A DNA stretch of 47,387 bases, taken from the NCBI GenBank assembly GCA_035697485.1, contig DASSCU010000018.1, positions 1 to 47,387 on the forward strand. Direction: 5' to 3'. The notes under the pieces are model-generated. The model was not told the origin of the DNA, searched no databases, and saw only the letters and a list, made by a program, of their open reading frames with translations. The position numbers and the translations under genes are program-made. This stretch comes from Actinomycetota bacterium. Lineage in GTDB: Bacteria; Actinomycetota; UBA4738; HRBIN12. Each line of letters starts with the position of its first letter. The stretch's first letter is position 1. Below are positions 34,762 through 44,614 of the stretch, piece by piece.

Positions 34762-36203
34762 TCGACCCGCCCCGCGTGGAGCTGTGGGCGATCCTGCCGG
34801 TGCTGATCCTGTTCGGCGGGGCGCTGATCGCGCTGCTCGGCGCCGCCTTCGCCCGCCGGGCCGCCCAGGCGCCCTTCGTGCTCTTCACGCTGGCCGTGCT
34901 CGCGGCCGCCGCCGCCTCGGCGCTCTGGTTGTGGGACCGCGAGCCGGTCACCGTGCTCGGCGGCATGGCGAGCGTCGACCGTCTGGCGGTCGTCGCGACG
35001 CTCGTGCTCTGCGGGATCGGCGCCCTCGGCGCCTACCTCGGATTCCACTACTTCGAAGAGGACGAGTTCCGGCGCAACGAGTTCTACGCGCTGCTGCTGT
35101 TCGCGCTCGGCGGCATGGCGCTGTTGGTGGCCGCCGCCGACCTGATCATCGTCTTCCTCGCGATCGAGGTGCTCTCGCTCTCGCTCTACGTGCTCACGGC
35201 GCTCACGTTCCGCCGCGGGCCGACCGAGGCAGCGATGAAGTATTTCCTGATGGGCGCGTTCGCCTCAGCGTTCCTGCTGTACGGGGTCGCGATGAGCTAC
35301 GGCGCGGCCGCCACCACGAGCATCCAGGGCCTCGCCCGAGCGCTCACCGGCACGACCGGCAGCCAGCCGCTCGCGGTGATCGCGGCGCTGCTGCTCGTGG
35401 TCGGGCTCGGGTTCAAGGTCTCGCTCGTGCCGTTCCACATGTGGACGCCCGACGTCTACCAGGGCGCCCCGAGCCCCGTGACGGCGTTCATGTCAGCCGC
35501 CACGAAGGCCGCCGTCTTCGTGGCGCTCGTGCGCGTGCTCGACGTCGCCTTCGTCGCGCAGCAGTGGGATCTCGCGCCGGCGATCGCAGCGCTCTCGGCC
35601 GTCTCGATGGTGGTCGGCAGCGTGCTCGCGATCGCCCAGCGCGACGTGAAGCGCATGCTCGCGTACTCGAGCGTGGCGCAGGCGGGGTTCATCCTGTCGG
35701 CCTTCGTCCAGCCGGGCCGCGACGGCATCGCCGCCGCGCTGTTCTACGTGATCACCTACGGCGCGGCGGTGCTCGGCGCGTTCGGCGTCGTGATGCTGAT
35801 CTCCGGCGGGATCCGCGAGCAGACCGGGTTCGACCGCTTCCGCGGCCTGATCCGCACCCAGCCCGTGCTCGCCGTGCTGCTGACGATCTTCCTGCTCTCG
35901 CTCGCGGGCATCCCCCCGACGGCCGGGTTCGTCGCGAAGGTGCTGGTGTTCGGGGCGGCCACCAGCGCCGGCTACTGGCCGCTCGTGCTGATCGGCGCGC
36001 TCGCGAGCGTGGCCGGCGCCTTCTTCTACCTGCGCATCGTGGCGCTGATGGCGATGCGGGACCCCCAGGGCGAGGATGCCGCCGATCGCGCGCCGCTGCC
36101 TCGGCTGGTGCTCGCCGTGCCGGCCGCGATGATCGTGGTGCTGGGTATCGTGCCCGGCGTGATCGTGCCGTTGCTGCAGGAAGCCGGGGTGCTCACGTGG
36201 TGA
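34758..36203 (+). CDS. nuoN: NADH-quinone oxidoreductase subunit N, cluster 1
   Basis: A 481-residue antiporter-like NuoN (ND2). Channel residues are standard: Glu in FLAIEVLSLSLYVL, Lys in GFKVSLVPFHMWTPD with H227, K250 in SAATKAAVF, and Lys in GFVAKVLVF. This is the reference for the altered NuoN at 44615. GTG 34758 overlaps nuoM. A 22-base gap leads to the second polyprenyl synthase. Confidence 0.94.
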   Translation: MIDPPRVELWAILPVLILFGGALIALLGAAFARRAAQAPFVLFTLAVLAAAAASALWLWDREPVTVLGGMASVDRLAVVATLVLCGIGALGAYLGFHYFEEDEFRRNEFYALLLFALGGMALLVAAADLIIVFLAIEVLSLSLYVLTALTFRRGPTEAAMKYFLMGAFASAFLLYGVAMSYGAAATTSIQGLARALTGTTGSQPLAVIAALLLVVGLGFKVSLVPFHMWTPDVYQGAPSPVTAFMSAATKAAVFVALVRVLDVAFVAQQWDLAPAIAALSAVSMVVGSVLAIAQRDVKRMLAYSSVAQAGFILSAFVQPGRDGIAAALFYVITYGAAVLGAFGVVMLISGGIREQTGFDRFRGLIRTQPVLAVLLTIFLLSLAGIPPTAGFVAKVLVFGAATSAGYWPLVLIGALASVAGAFFYLRIVALMAMRDPQGEDAADRAPLPRLVLAVPAAMIVVLGIVPGVIVPLLQEAGVLTW

Positions 36204-36225
36204 TCGAGAGCGAGGGGGACGAGCG

Positions 36226-37236
36226 ATGAGTCGGCGGGTGATCCCGGGGCTCGAGCCGCCGGACGCGACCCTCGAGTCCGAGGTGCGCACGAGGCTCGAC
36301 CAGGTCGAGGAGGCGCTCGAGAAGTCGGTGCAGATCGAGGCCTCGGGCATGCTCACCGAGACGTCGTCCTACCTGATCGCCGCGGGCGGGAAGCGGTTCC
36401 GCGCGATGCTCGTGCTGCTGGCCGGGTACTTCGGCGACCCCGCCGACCCACGCCTCGTGCCGGGCTCCGTCTCGATCGAGCTCGTGCACCTCGCCACGCT
36501 CTACCACGACGACGTGATCGACGAGGCCGACGCCCGCCGCGGCGCACCGAGCGCGAACGTCCGCTGGGACAACACGGTCGCGATCCTCACCGGCGACTAC
36601 CTCTTCGCGCGTGCCTCGGAGATCTCGACCGATCTCGGCACCGACGTCTGTCGGCTGCTCGCGCGCACGATCGCGGTGCTGTGCGACGGGCAGATCCGCG
36701 AGGTGTCGAACTCGGCGAAGGTCGAGCAGGAGGTCTCGAACTACCTCGAGATCATCCACCGCAAGACCGCCTCGCTGATCGCGACCTCGTGCCGGCTCGG
36801 CGGCATGCTCTCCGACGCCCACCCCGATCACGTCGACGTGCTGGAGGAGTTCGGCGACGCCCTCGGCATGGCCTACCAGCTCTCCGACGACATCATGGAC
36901 ATCACGTCCTCGCAGATCGAGCTCGGGAAGGAGCCGGGCCAGGACCTGCGCGAGGGCGTCTTCACGCTCCCGGTGCTGCACGCCCTGGCCGAGGACGAGC
37001 ACCGGGAGGAGCTCGCCCGCATCCTGTCGCACGGCTCACCCGACGGCGAGATGCTCGACCGGGTGCTCGAGATCGTGCGATCGGGGGGTTCGGTCGACAC
37101 CGCGCGGGTCGCCGTCACCGACGAGGTCAAGCGGGCCACCCGGCTCGCCGAACGCTTGCCGGACAGACACGCGCGGCACGCGCTGATCCAGCTCGCGAAG
37201 TTCCTGGCGGTCCGCTGCGGAGCGGCGGCCGCATGA
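36226..37236 (+). CDS. Polyprenyl diphosphate synthase (second copy, long-chain type)
   Basis: A 336-residue trans-prenyltransferase. Asp motifs are LYHDDVIDEADARRG and QLSDDIMDITSS, with GGKRFRAM near residue 49. Ala lies five residues before the first Asp motif, as in heptaprenyl to nonaprenyl synthases, so it probably makes the menaquinone tail. It lies between the two nuo clusters and seems to be cotranscribed with the first. No small regulatory subunit gene like Bacillus HepS is nearby. Confidence 0.9.
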   Translation: MSRRVIPGLEPPDATLESEVRTRLDQVEEALEKSVQIEASGMLTETSSYLIAAGGKRFRAMLVLLAGYFGDPADPRLVPGSVSIELVHLATLYHDDVIDEADARRGAPSANVRWDNTVAILTGDYLFARASEISTDLGTDVCRLLARTIAVLCDGQIREVSNSAKVEQEVSNYLEIIHRKTASLIATSCRLGGMLSDAHPDHVDVLEEFGDALGMAYQLSDDIMDITSSQIELGKEPGQDLREGVFTLPVLHALAEDEHREELARILSHGSPDGEMLDRVLEIVRSGGSVDTARVAVTDEVKRATRLAERLPDRHARHALIQLAKFLAVRCGAAAA

Positions 37237-37275
37237 GGGGCGCCGAACCCATGCGAGGCCGCGAGAAGGCGCTGC

Positions 37276-37281
37276 TAGGAT
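37276..37281 (+). promoter_or_regulatory. Candidate -10 box of the second nuo operon
   Basis: TAGGAT, followed by AC, fits TANNNT and predicts a start near 37289. GAGGAG lies in the leader, 12 bases before ATG 37310. No Rex-like palindrome is visible in 37237-37309, so this set may escape the Rex control seen for cluster 1. Confidence 0.4.
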
Positions 37282-37309
37282 ACGGGCGCCCGAGGAGCCT
37301 TCCACTGTC

Positions 37310-37675
37310 ATGAGCGATTACTACGCGTCATACGGAGTCGTGCTGGCGGTCCTGGTCGCAGGCGCGCTGTTGGTCGCCGTGGCGTTCACGACGGCGTGGT
37401 TGGTCGGCCCCAGCAAGCCCAACCGCGAGAAGCTGCTGACGTACGAGTGCGGCATCGATCCCGTGGGACAGGGCTGGTCCCAGAGCCACGTGCGCTATTA
37501 CGTCTACGGGTTCCTGTTCGTGATCTTCGACGTCGAGAGCGTGTTCCTCTTCCCGTGGGCTCGGGTGCTCGAGGACATCGGCTATGCGGCGGTGGTCGAG
37601 ATGGCCATCTTCATCGGGATCTTGGCCGTCGGACTCCTGTACGCGTGGCGCAAGGGGGTCCTGCGGTGGGCCTGA
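37310..37675 (+). CDS. nuoA: NADH-quinone oxidoreductase subunit A, cluster 2
   Basis: A 121-residue Nuo[16 protein letters not shown] is the conserved loop with its Cys, and [22 protein letters not shown] the second helix. It lacks the long acidic tail of the cluster 1 protein. It is the first gene of a ten-gene set and overlaps nuoB by ten bases. Confidence 0.92.
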   Translation: MSDYYASYGVVLAVLVAGALLVAVAFTTAWLVGPSKPNREKLLTYECGIDPVGQGWSQSHVRYYVYGFLFVIFDVESVFLFPWARVLEDIGYAAVVEMAIFIGILAVGLLYAWRKGVLRWA

Positions 37676-38175
37676 TCACCGAGAGGACCCCACTGCCCAG
37701 GATCCAGCCCGTCAAGTTCATCCTCAACTGGGGACGCCGCTACTCCCTGTGGGTCATGAACTTCGGCCTCGCCTGTTGCGCGATCGAGTTCATCGCCGCA
37801 TCGACCGCCAAGAACGACTTCATCCGGCTCGGCGTGATCCCCACGGCCCATGGACCTCGGCAGGCCGACCTGCTCGTCGTGGCCGGCACGCTCACCGACA
37901 AGATGGCCCCGGCGCTCAAGCGGGTGTACGAGCAGATGCCCGATCCGAAGTACGTGATCTCGTTCGGCTCGTGCTCGAACTGCGGCGGCCCGTACTGGGA
38001 CAGCTACTCCGTGACGAAGGGCGTCGACCAGATCGTGCCGATCGACGTGTACGTGCCCGGGTGCCCGCCACGGCCCGAGGCCCTGCTGCACGGCATCATC
38101 GAGCTGCAGCACAAGATCAAGGACGAGGACATCGGGGAGAAGTTCGGTGGAACGGTCCAGCCCGCTGTCTCCTGA
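37666..38175 (+). CDS. nuoB: NADH-quinone oxidoreductase subunit B, cluster 2
   Basis: A 169-residue NuoB with a full N2 ligand set C37-C38, C103 and C133, plus an additional C106 in [14 protein letters not shown], where cluster 1 has [20 protein letters not shown] reads GPRQAD. These differences show it is not a recent copy of the first gene. GTG 37666 has AAGGGGG seven bases upstream; the end overlaps nuoC by 29 bases. Confidence 0.92.
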   Translation: MGLITERTPLPRIQPVKFILNWGRRYSLWVMNFGLACCAIEFIAASTAKNDFIRLGVIPTAHGPRQADLLVVAGTLTDKMAPALKRVYEQMPDPKYVISFGSCSNCGGPYWDSYSVTKGVDQIVPIDVYVPGCPPRPEALLHGIIELQHKIKDEDIGEKFGGTVQPAVS

Positions 38176-38671
38176 CGAGGCCGCCTCCCGGCTGCGGGCG
38201 AGGTTCGGCACCGACGTGCTCGATGTCGCCGACCAGCACGGGCAGACGGTCGCGACCGTGACCCGCGAGCGCTACCACGACGTGTGCCGCTTCGTCCGAG
38301 ACGAGCCCGAGTTCGCGTGCGACTACGCGGACTTCACCTCAGGCGTCGACTGGGGCGAGGAGCGGGGGTTCGAGGTCGTGACGCAGCTGTTCTCCACGAC
38401 GCACCACCACAACGTGCGGGTGAAGGTCGGCGTGCCTCACGACGACGCGGTGCTCGCGACCGTGAGCGACCTGTGGGCGACGTGCGACTGGCACGAACGC
38501 GAGACCGCCGAGATGTTCGGCATCCGCTTCCAGGGCCACCCGCAACCCGTCAAGCTGCTGTTGTCGGAGCCGTTCGAGGGCCATCCCCTCCGCAAGGACT
38601 TCGCCCTGATGACGCGTGAGGCCAAACCGTGGCCCGGCGCGGTCGAGGGTGAAGAGGAGGAGGAAGAGTGA
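38147..38671 (+). CDS. nuoC: NADH-quinone oxidoreductase subunit C, cluster 2
   Basis: A 174-residue NuoC with the motif [20 protein letters not shown] and the standard GHPLRKDF near the end, followed by a Glu-rich tail. It is not fused to NuoD. Its stop overlaps the nuoH start by four bases, so there is no room for a lost nuoD at the usual place. GTG 38147 has GGGGAG upstream. Confidence 0.92.
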   Translation: MERSSPLSPDEAASRLRARFGTDVLDVADQHGQTVATVTRERYHDVCRFVRDEPEFACDYADFTSGVDWGEERGFEVVTQLFSTTHHHNVRVKVGVPHDDAVLATVSDLWATCDWHERETAEMFGIRFQGHPQPVKLLLSEPFEGHPLRKDFALMTREAKPWPGAVEGEEEEEE

Positions 38672-39687
38672 TCGTGATCGACCTCCTCGCGCAGGCGGGC
38701 ACGTCGTTCATCGACGACCTCTCGTCGAACTTCTGGGTGGCGCTGATCCTGAAGACGGTGCTCGTGATGGCGTTCTTCCTGATCGTGCCCCTCGTGGTCG
38801 GCTACGCCGAACACAAGGTGTTGGCCCACATGCAGGCGCGTCTCGGGCCGATGGAGGCCGGCGCGTTCCACGGGTGGGCGCAGCTGATCGCCGACGGCGT
38901 GAAGTTCATCCAGAAGGAGAACGTCGTGCCGGAGGCGGCCGACCGCACGATCTTCACTCTGGCGCCGGCCGTGGCCATGGTGCCCTACATCGCGATCCTG
39001 GTCGTGATCCCGTTCAGCGACTCGCTGTTCGCGCTCGACCTCGACGTGGGCATCTTCTTCGTGATGGCGATGTCGAGCGTCTCGGTGATCGGTGTGCTGA
39101 TGGCCGGGTGGTCGAGCGCGAACAAGTTCTCGCTGATCGGGGCGCTGCGCGCCGCCGCCCAGCTGATCGCCTACGAGCTGCCGCTCGTGCTCGCCGCCGC
39201 CGGCGTCGTGATGCTCTCGGGGGTCACCTCGATGGTCGGCATCGTCGAGGCGCAGGAGTCGCTGTGGTACGCGATCCCGCTCTTCCCGCTCTTCCTCATC
39301 TTCATGCTCGCCTCGCTCGCTGAGCTCAGCCGCACCCCGTTCGACATGCCGATCGCCGACTCCGAGATCATCTACGGCGCATACACGGAGTACGGCGGTC
39401 TGAAGTTCGCGTTCTTCCTGCTCGCCGAGTACGCGGGCATCGTGGCCCTGTCAGGCATCGCGGCCGTGCTGTTCCTCGGTGGGTACCAGGGGCTGCCGGG
39501 CATCCCGCTTCCCGATCCGATCTGGATGGCGGCGAAGATCGGCATCCTGTCGTTCGTCGTGATCTGGTTGCGGGCGACGTACCCGAGGCTGCGCGAGGAC
39601 CAGCTGCAGCGGTTCGCGTGGCTCACGCTGATGCCGATCTCGCTCGTGTGGATCCTGGGCGCGGCCGTCTTCAAGGTCGCGTTCTGA
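38668..39687 (+). CDS. nuoH: NADH-quinone oxidoreductase subunit H, cluster 2, with altered acidic loop
   Basis: A 339-residue NuoH with the expected helices and the KFIQKENVVPEAADR loop. The usually strict loop reads ELSRTPFDMPIADSEIIYGA at 219-238: I229 and D231 replace two Glu of cluster 1 (E220, E222), and only E233 is kept. The loop lines the quinone tunnel and proton path, so coupling may differ. GTG 38668 overlaps the nuoC stop; GTG 38674 is an alternative. Confidence 0.92.
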   Translation: MIVIDLLAQAGTSFIDDLSSNFWVALILKTVLVMAFFLIVPLVVGYAEHKVLAHMQARLGPMEAGAFHGWAQLIADGVKFIQKENVVPEAADRTIFTLAPAVAMVPYIAILVVIPFSDSLFALDLDVGIFFVMAMSSVSVIGVLMAGWSSANKFSLIGALRAAAQLIAYELPLVLAAAGVVMLSGVTSMVGIVEAQESLWYAIPLFPLFLIFMLASLAELSRTPFDMPIADSEIIYGAYTEYGGLKFAFFLLAEYAGIVALSGIAAVLFLGGYQGLPGIPLPDPIWMAAKIGILSFVVIWLRATYPRLREDQLQRFAWLTLMPISLVWILGAAVFKVAF

Positions 39688-39708
39688 CGGACAAGGACGA
39701 CTGACACC

Positions 39709-40257
39709 GTGGCCATCGACACGACCAAGCACGAGGAGCAGCCGGAGTCCGGCGTCGGCCAGGGCCTGCTCAAGGGCCTCACGGTCACGATGAAGACGAT
39801 GCTGCGGCCGGCCGTCACGGTGCAGTACCCGCACGTGAAGCCCGACCTGCCGGCACGCACGCGCGGCGTGATCGCCCTGAAGCAGGGGAACTGCACGGTG
39901 TGCTACAAGTGCGCGCGCGAGTGTCCCGACTGGTGCATCTACATCGACGCCCACAAGGAGACGCACGAGCCCGCCGGCGGCGGACGCGGCCGCTCGATGA
40001 AGGTGCTCGACCGGTTCGCGATCGACTACGCGCTGTGCATGTACTGCGGCATCTGCGTCGAGGTCTGCCCGTTCGACGCGCTCTTCTGGAGCCCGGAGTT
40101 CGAGTACGCCGAGTACGAGATCGATCCGCTCACGCACGAGAAGGAGCGGCTCGAGGAGTGGACCTACACGGTGTTGCCGCCCCCTGCCCTCGAGGAGGGA
40201 GCGGTCCCTGACACGGACGAGGCCGGCCCTCAGGCGGCCGCAGGCGGTAGCGCGTGA
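39709..40257 (+). CDS. nuoI: NADH-quinone oxidoreductase subunit I, cluster 2
   Basis: A 182-residue NuoI with two [4Fe-4S] boxes: C62/C65/C68/C72, followed by an additional C76, and C110/C113/C116/C120. Retaining both clusters means electrons are expected to pass through this module to NuoB even though no NuoE, F or G is encoded in the set. The donor could be the cluster 1 NADH module or a ferredoxin. It starts at GTG 39709, 21 bases after nuoH. Confidence 0.92.
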   Translation: MAIDTTKHEEQPESGVGQGLLKGLTVTMKTMLRPAVTVQYPHVKPDLPARTRGVIALKQGNCTVCYKCARECPDWCIYIDAHKETHEPAGGGRGRSMKVLDRFAIDYALCMYCGICVEVCPFDALFWSPEFEYAEYEIDPLTHEKERLEEWTYTVLPPPALEEGAVPDTDEAGPQAAAGGSA

Positions 40258-40757
40258 GTGCGCAGGAGTACGCGTTCCTCGTGCTCGCCGTGGTCGGCGG
40301 CCTGTCGGCGATCGCGGTCGTCACCGCCACCAACGTCGTGCACGCCGCCCTCTACCTCGTCGTCTCGCTGCTCTCGGTGGCGGGTGTCTACCTGCTGCTC
40401 GGCGCCGAGTTCGTCGCCTGGGTCCAGATCCTGATCTACGTGGGCGCGATCGTGATCCTGTTCCTGTTCGGGCTGATGCTCACGAAGGCGCCGATCGGAC
40501 GCGACACGCTCGACAACCAGCAGCGGGGCATCGGCGCGCTCGTCGGGGTCGGGGTCTTCGCGGGCCTCGTCTTCCTGATCCAGGAGGCCTTCCCTGTCCA
40601 GGACGCCGTGGCGTTCGAAACCACGCAGGGCAGCACCGACGTGGTCGGTGAGGCGATCTTCCGCAACTACGTGCTGCCGTTCGAGGCGGTCTCGTTCCTG
40701 CTGCTCGCGGCGCTGATCGGGGCCATCGTGCTCGCGAGGAAGGACGACGCCTCGTGA
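40254..40757 (+). CDS. nuoJ: NADH-quinone oxidoreductase subunit J, cluster 2
   Basis: A 167-residue Nuo[26 protein letters not shown] and [23 protein letters not shown] show helices 2 and 3 with the conserved Tyr. It lacks the long tail of the cluster 1 protein. GTG 40254 overlaps nuoI and the end overlaps nuoK, each by four bases. Confidence 0.91.
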   Translation: MSAQEYAFLVLAVVGGLSAIAVVTATNVVHAALYLVVSLLSVAGVYLLLGAEFVAWVQILIYVGAIVILFLFGLMLTKAPIGRDTLDNQQRGIGALVGVGVFAGLVFLIQEAFPVQDAVAFETTQGSTDVVGEAIFRNYVLPFEAVSFLLLAALIGAIVLARKDDAS

Positions 40758-41056
40758 TCAGGCTGCCACTGGTGCTGATGTTCTCGGCCCTGCTGTTCTC
40801 CGCGGGCGTCTACGGCGTGCTGGCCCGCCGCAACGCCGTGATGGTGCTGATGGCGATCGAGCTGATGCTGAATGCCGTCAACGTGAACCTGGTGGCCTTC
40901 GCGTCGGCGCTGCAGCAGATGACCGGACAGGTCTTCGCGCTGTTCGTGATCGCCGTGGCCGCCGCCGAGGTGGGCATCGGGCTCGCGATCGTGATCCTGC
41001 TGTTCCGCACGCGTGAGTCGATCAACGTGGACGAGGTGAACCTGCTCAAGTGGTGA
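40754..41056 (+). CDS. nuoK: NADH-quinone oxidoreductase subunit K, cluster 2
   Basis: A 100-residue NuoK. Both membrane Glu residues are present in [16 protein letters not shown] and [14 protein letters not shown], so the proton path through K looks intact. GTG 40754 overlaps the nuoJ stop by four bases; the end overlaps nuoL. Confidence 0.93.
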   Translation: MIRLPLVLMFSALLFSAGVYGVLARRNAVMVLMAIELMLNAVNVNLVAFASALQQMTGQVFALFVIAVAAAEVGIGLAIVILLFRTRESINVDEVNLLKW

Positions 41057-43050
41057 ACGCGCTCGCCTCCGAGGGTGAGGTGGTCTACGAGGCCACCACG
41101 AACGGGCTCTGGTTCGTCGAGCACGCGTGGGTCGTCGTGGTGCTGCCCCTGATCTCGGCGGCGCTGATCCTGTTCTTCGGCAAGCGCACCCCCGGCAAGG
41201 GCGCCGTCTACGGCATCGTGGCGGTGGGTGCGGCGTTCCTGTTCTCGCTCGGGGTCCTGTGGCACTTCGTGGAGGGCGGCGGACCGTTCGGGGGAAGCAT
41301 CGACTGGTTCACGATCGGGCCGCTGCACCTTGAGCTCGGCATCCTCGTCGACGGGCTCACCGGCATCATGCTGGTGGTCGTCACGTCGATCTCGCTCTGC
41401 GTGCACATCTACTCGCTCGGGTACATGCACGGCGACGAGCGCTTCACGTGGTTCTACGTCGTGCTGTCGCTGTTCACCGCCGCGATGCTCACGGTGGTCG
41501 TCTCGAACAACGTGATCCAGCTGCTCGTCGGGTGGGAGATCATGGGCGTCTGCTCCTACCTGCTGATCGGCCACTGGTGGGAGGTCAAGGAGAACTCCAA
41601 CGCCGCGATCAAGGCGTTCATCACGACCCGGGTCGGCGACATCCCGTTCACGTTCGGCATCATCATGCTGATCGCCCTCACCGGGTTCACCACCACGAAC
41701 ATCACCGAGATCTCTCACGAGCTCGGCCTCGGCGAGACCTCACCGCTGTTCATCTCGATCGCCGCGATCCTGCTGTTCGGCGGCACCGTCGGGAAGTCGG
41801 CGCAGTTCCCGCTGCACGTGTGGCTGCCCGACGCGATGGCCGGCCCCACGCCCGTCTCGGCGCTGATCCACGCGGCCACGATGGTGGCCGCCGGCGTCTA
41901 CCTGATCGGCCGGCTCTTCGAGGTCTTCCTCGAGGCGGACCAGTGGGTGCTCACGACCGTCAGCGTCGTCGCGGCGATCACCGCGCTCGGCGCCGCGCTG
42001 CTCGCGATCGTGCAGGACGACATCAAGCGCGTGCTCGCCTACTCGACGCTCTCGCAGCTCGCGTACATGGTGGCCGGCCTCTCGCTCGGTGAGCTCGGGC
42101 TCACGGCCGGGTTCTTCCACCTGTTCACGCACGCGTTCTTCAAGGCGCTGTTGTTCCTGGGGGCCGGCTCGGTGATCCACGCGGTGCACTCGAACAACAT
42201 GAGCGACATGGGTGGCCTTCGGAAGTCGATGCCGGTCACGTTCTGGACGATGCTGATCGGCTCGCTCGCCCTCGCCGGGATCTTCCCGCTGGCCGGCTTC
42301 TGGTCCAAGGACGAGCTGCTCGTCGTCGCCGAGGAGGAGCACGTCTACTGGCTGTTCGTCGTGTTCCTGATCACCGCCGTGATCACCGCCTTCTACACGA
42401 TGCGCATGGTCTTGCTCACGTTCTTCGGGGAGTACAAGGGCCACGCGCACCCGCACGAGTCGCCGGCGACGATGACCGGCCCGCTCGTCGCACTCGCCGC
42501 GGCCACGCTCGGCGTCGGCCTGCTCGGGTCGCCACAGCTCGGTGCCGTGTTCGGCCAGTGGGTCTTCTACGAGGCGGTCCACGAGGCCGTGTTCGTGCCG
42601 TGGATCGCGCTGCTGTCGACGGCCGGGGCGCTGCTCGGGCTGTTCGCCGGGTACGCGCTCTACAAGGAGCGGAAGGCGCAGGACCCGTTGCAGGCGCCGA
42701 TGGGTCCCCTCTGGAACGTGTTCCAGAACCGCTACTACATCGACGCCTTCTACATGCGCGCGATCGTCTATCCGGTGCGCGACACCTGGTCGTCGGGCGT
42801 CAACTGGTTCAACCAGGTCGTGCTCGACGGCATCGTGAACGGCGCGGCGTCGGTCACCAGGGCATTCGCCCAGGTGATCGCGTGGTTCGACCGAGCCGTG
42901 ATCGACGGCATCGTCAACGGTGCCGGCGAAGGGGCCAGCAAGACCGGCAACGTCCTGAGGTACCTGCAGACGGGCAACGTGCAGTGGTACGCCGTGGGGC
43001 TGTTCGTGGGCGTGATCGCGTTGGCCGTCGTGTTCATCCGAGTCGTCTGA
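41050..43050 (+). CDS. nuoL: NADH-quinone oxidoreductase subunit L, cluster 2, with duplicated C-terminal unit
   Basis: A 666-residue NuoL. Channel residues are conserved: Glu in [14 protein letters not shown], Lys in [17 protein letters not shown], Lys in HAFFKALLF and Lys in GFWSKDELL. The C-terminal lateral region holds two similar units, [14 protein letters not shown] (42805-42846) and [14 protein letters not shown] (42883-42924), 26 residues apart; cluster 1 NuoL has one. The duplication may lengthen the amphipathic helix. The start is GTG 41050 or 41053. Confidence 0.93.
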   Translation: MVNALASEGEVVYEATTNGLWFVEHAWVVVVLPLISAALILFFGKRTPGKGAVYGIVAVGAAFLFSLGVLWHFVEGGGPFGGSIDWFTIGPLHLELGILVDGLTGIMLVVVTSISLCVHIYSLGYMHGDERFTWFYVVLSLFTAAMLTVVVSNNVIQLLVGWEIMGVCSYLLIGHWWEVKENSNAAIKAFITTRVGDIPFTFGIIMLIALTGFTTTNITEISHELGLGETSPLFISIAAILLFGGTVGKSAQFPLHVWLPDAMAGPTPVSALIHAATMVAAGVYLIGRLFEVFLEADQWVLTTVSVVAAITALGAALLAIVQDDIKRVLAYSTLSQLAYMVAGLSLGELGLTAGFFHLFTHAFFKALLFLGAGSVIHAVHSNNMSDMGGLRKSMPVTFWTMLIGSLALAGIFPLAGFWSKDELLVVAEEEHVYWLFVVFLITAVITAFYTMRMVLLTFFGEYKGHAHPHESPATMTGPLVALAAATLGVGLLGSPQLGAVFGQWVFYEAVHEAVFVPWIALLSTAGALLGLFAGYALYKERKAQDPLQAPMGPLWNVFQNRYYIDAFYMRAIVYPVRDTWSSGVNWFNQVVLDGIVNGAASVTRAFAQVIAWFDRAVIDGIVNGAGEGASKTGNVLRYLQTGNVQWYAVGLFVGVIALAVVFIRVV

Positions 43051-43069
43051 GAGGAAGCGTGGAGGCCAC

Positions 43070-44605
43070 ATGACCTGGGAGAACTCGGCCATCACGATCA
43101 CGACGTTCCTGCCCGTGCTCGGGGCGATCGTGATCGTGCTGATGCCGAAGGACAAGGATCGCGCGATCCGAGGGCTCGGCATCGCGATCACGGGGGCGGC
43201 GCTCGCGCTCTCGCTCGCGATCGCCGTGGGCTTCGACTACGCCGTCGACGGTCTCCAGTACGTGCTCGACGTCAGCTGGATCCGCGCGATCGGCGTTCGG
43301 TACCACGTCGGGATCGACGGCATCTCGATGCCGCTGTACGTGCTCACGTTCCTGCTCTCGTTCCTCTGCGCGATCTACACGTGGCGCTACGTGCCCGACC
43401 CCGGTCGCACGAGGGCGTTCCTCGCCTTGATGCTGTTGCTGCAGACCGGCATGGCCGGCACGTTCATCGCCTTCGACCTCATCCTGTTCTTCGTGTTCTG
43501 GGAGCTGGTCCTGGTGCCCATGTACTTCCTGATCGCCGTGTGGGGATCGGCGAACCGCGAGTACGCCTCGATCAAGTTCTTCCTGTACACGCTGTTCGGG
43601 TCGATCTTCATGCTGCTGGGGTTCCTCGCGATGTACTTCCAGGGGCCCGACCCGCACACGTTCGACATGGTCGTGCTCCGCGACTACGGCCTGGCCGGGG
43701 GATTCAGCCAGACGTTCCAGCTGGTCGTGTTCGGCGCCGTCGCGCTCGGCTTCGCGGTGAAGGTGCCGATGTGGCCGTTCCACACGTGGCTCCCCGATGC
43801 GCACACCGAGGCGCCCACGATCGGGTCGGTGCTGCTGGCCGGCATCATGCTGAAGATGGGCACCTACGGGTTCATCCGGATCGCGATCCCGTTCATGCCC
43901 TACGGCGCCCAGAAGTACGCGCCGTGGATCGGTGCCCTCGCCGCGATCGCGATCGTGTACGCGGCCCTGGCCTGTCTGGCGCAGAAGGACCTGAAGCGGC
44001 TGATCGCGTTCTCATCGGTGGGGCACATGGGCTTCGTGATGCTCGGCATCGCGACGCTGACGGAGATCGGCATCCAGGCGGCGATCTTCGGCATGGTGGC
44101 CCACGGCGTGATCACCGGCATGCTCTTCTTCTGCGTCGGGTCGATCTACGACCGCTACCACACCCGCGAGATCGCGAAGATCGGCGGCGGCATGCTGCAG
44201 ACGATGCCGAAGCTCGGCGGCGTGTTCGCTTTCGTCGCGATCGCCTCGCTGGGGCTGCCGGGGCTGGCCGGCTTCTGGGGCGAGGTGATGGCGCTGCTGA
44301 GCTCCTTCAATCCGAACGAGTTCGTGCTCGCCGACCAGGTCGGTCTGTTCCGGGTGTTCATGGTGATGGGCGGCATCGGCACGGTGCTCACGGCCGGCTA
44401 TTTCCTGTGGATGTTGCAGCGGGTGAACATGGGCACCCTGCCCGATCAGTGGCGGGAAGCCGGTCTGCGCGACGTGCTCGTGGTCGAGTGGGTCTCGTGG
44501 CTGCCGTTGCTGATCCTGATCCTGGTGCTCGGCCTCTACCCCAGGCTGGTCTTCGGCGTGACCGACGAGGCCGTGACCGGGCTCATGAGCCTGTTGGGGA
44601 GCTAG
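43070..44605 (+). CDS. nuoM: NADH-quinone oxidoreductase subunit M, cluster 2
   Basis: A 511-residue NuoM. Conserved Glu in FFVFWELVLVPMYFL, Lys in FAVKVPMWPFHTWLPDAH, Lys in GIMLKMGTYGF and Glu in LAGFWGEVMALL are present. The channel therefore looks functional. ATG 43070 is 19 bases after nuoL with AGGAAG and GGAGG upstream. Confidence 0.93.
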   Translation: MTWENSAITITTFLPVLGAIVIVLMPKDKDRAIRGLGIAITGAALALSLAIAVGFDYAVDGLQYVLDVSWIRAIGVRYHVGIDGISMPLYVLTFLLSFLCAIYTWRYVPDPGRTRAFLALMLLLQTGMAGTFIAFDLILFFVFWELVLVPMYFLIAVWGSANREYASIKFFLYTLFGSIFMLLGFLAMYFQGPDPHTFDMVVLRDYGLAGGFSQTFQLVVFGAVALGFAVKVPMWPFHTWLPDAHTEAPTIGSVLLAGIMLKMGTYGFIRIAIPFMPYGAQKYAPWIGALAAIAIVYAALACLAQKDLKRLIAFSSVGHMGFVMLGIATLTEIGIQAAIFGMVAHGVITGMLFFCVGSIYDRYHTREIAKIGGGMLQTMPKLGGVFAFVAIASLGLPGLAGFWGEVMALLSSFNPNEFVLADQVGLFRVFMVMGGIGTVLTAGYFLWMLQRVNMGTLPDQWREAGLRDVLVVEWVSWLPLLILILVLGLYPRLVFGVTDEAVTGLMSLLGS

Positions 44606-44614
44606 GTCCTCTCG

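Noticed and set aside
38600-38750. A remnant or frameshifted nuoD between nuoC2 and nuoH2
   Set aside because: The two genes overlap by four bases and no frame shows GPQHPSTHG or other NuoD motifs.
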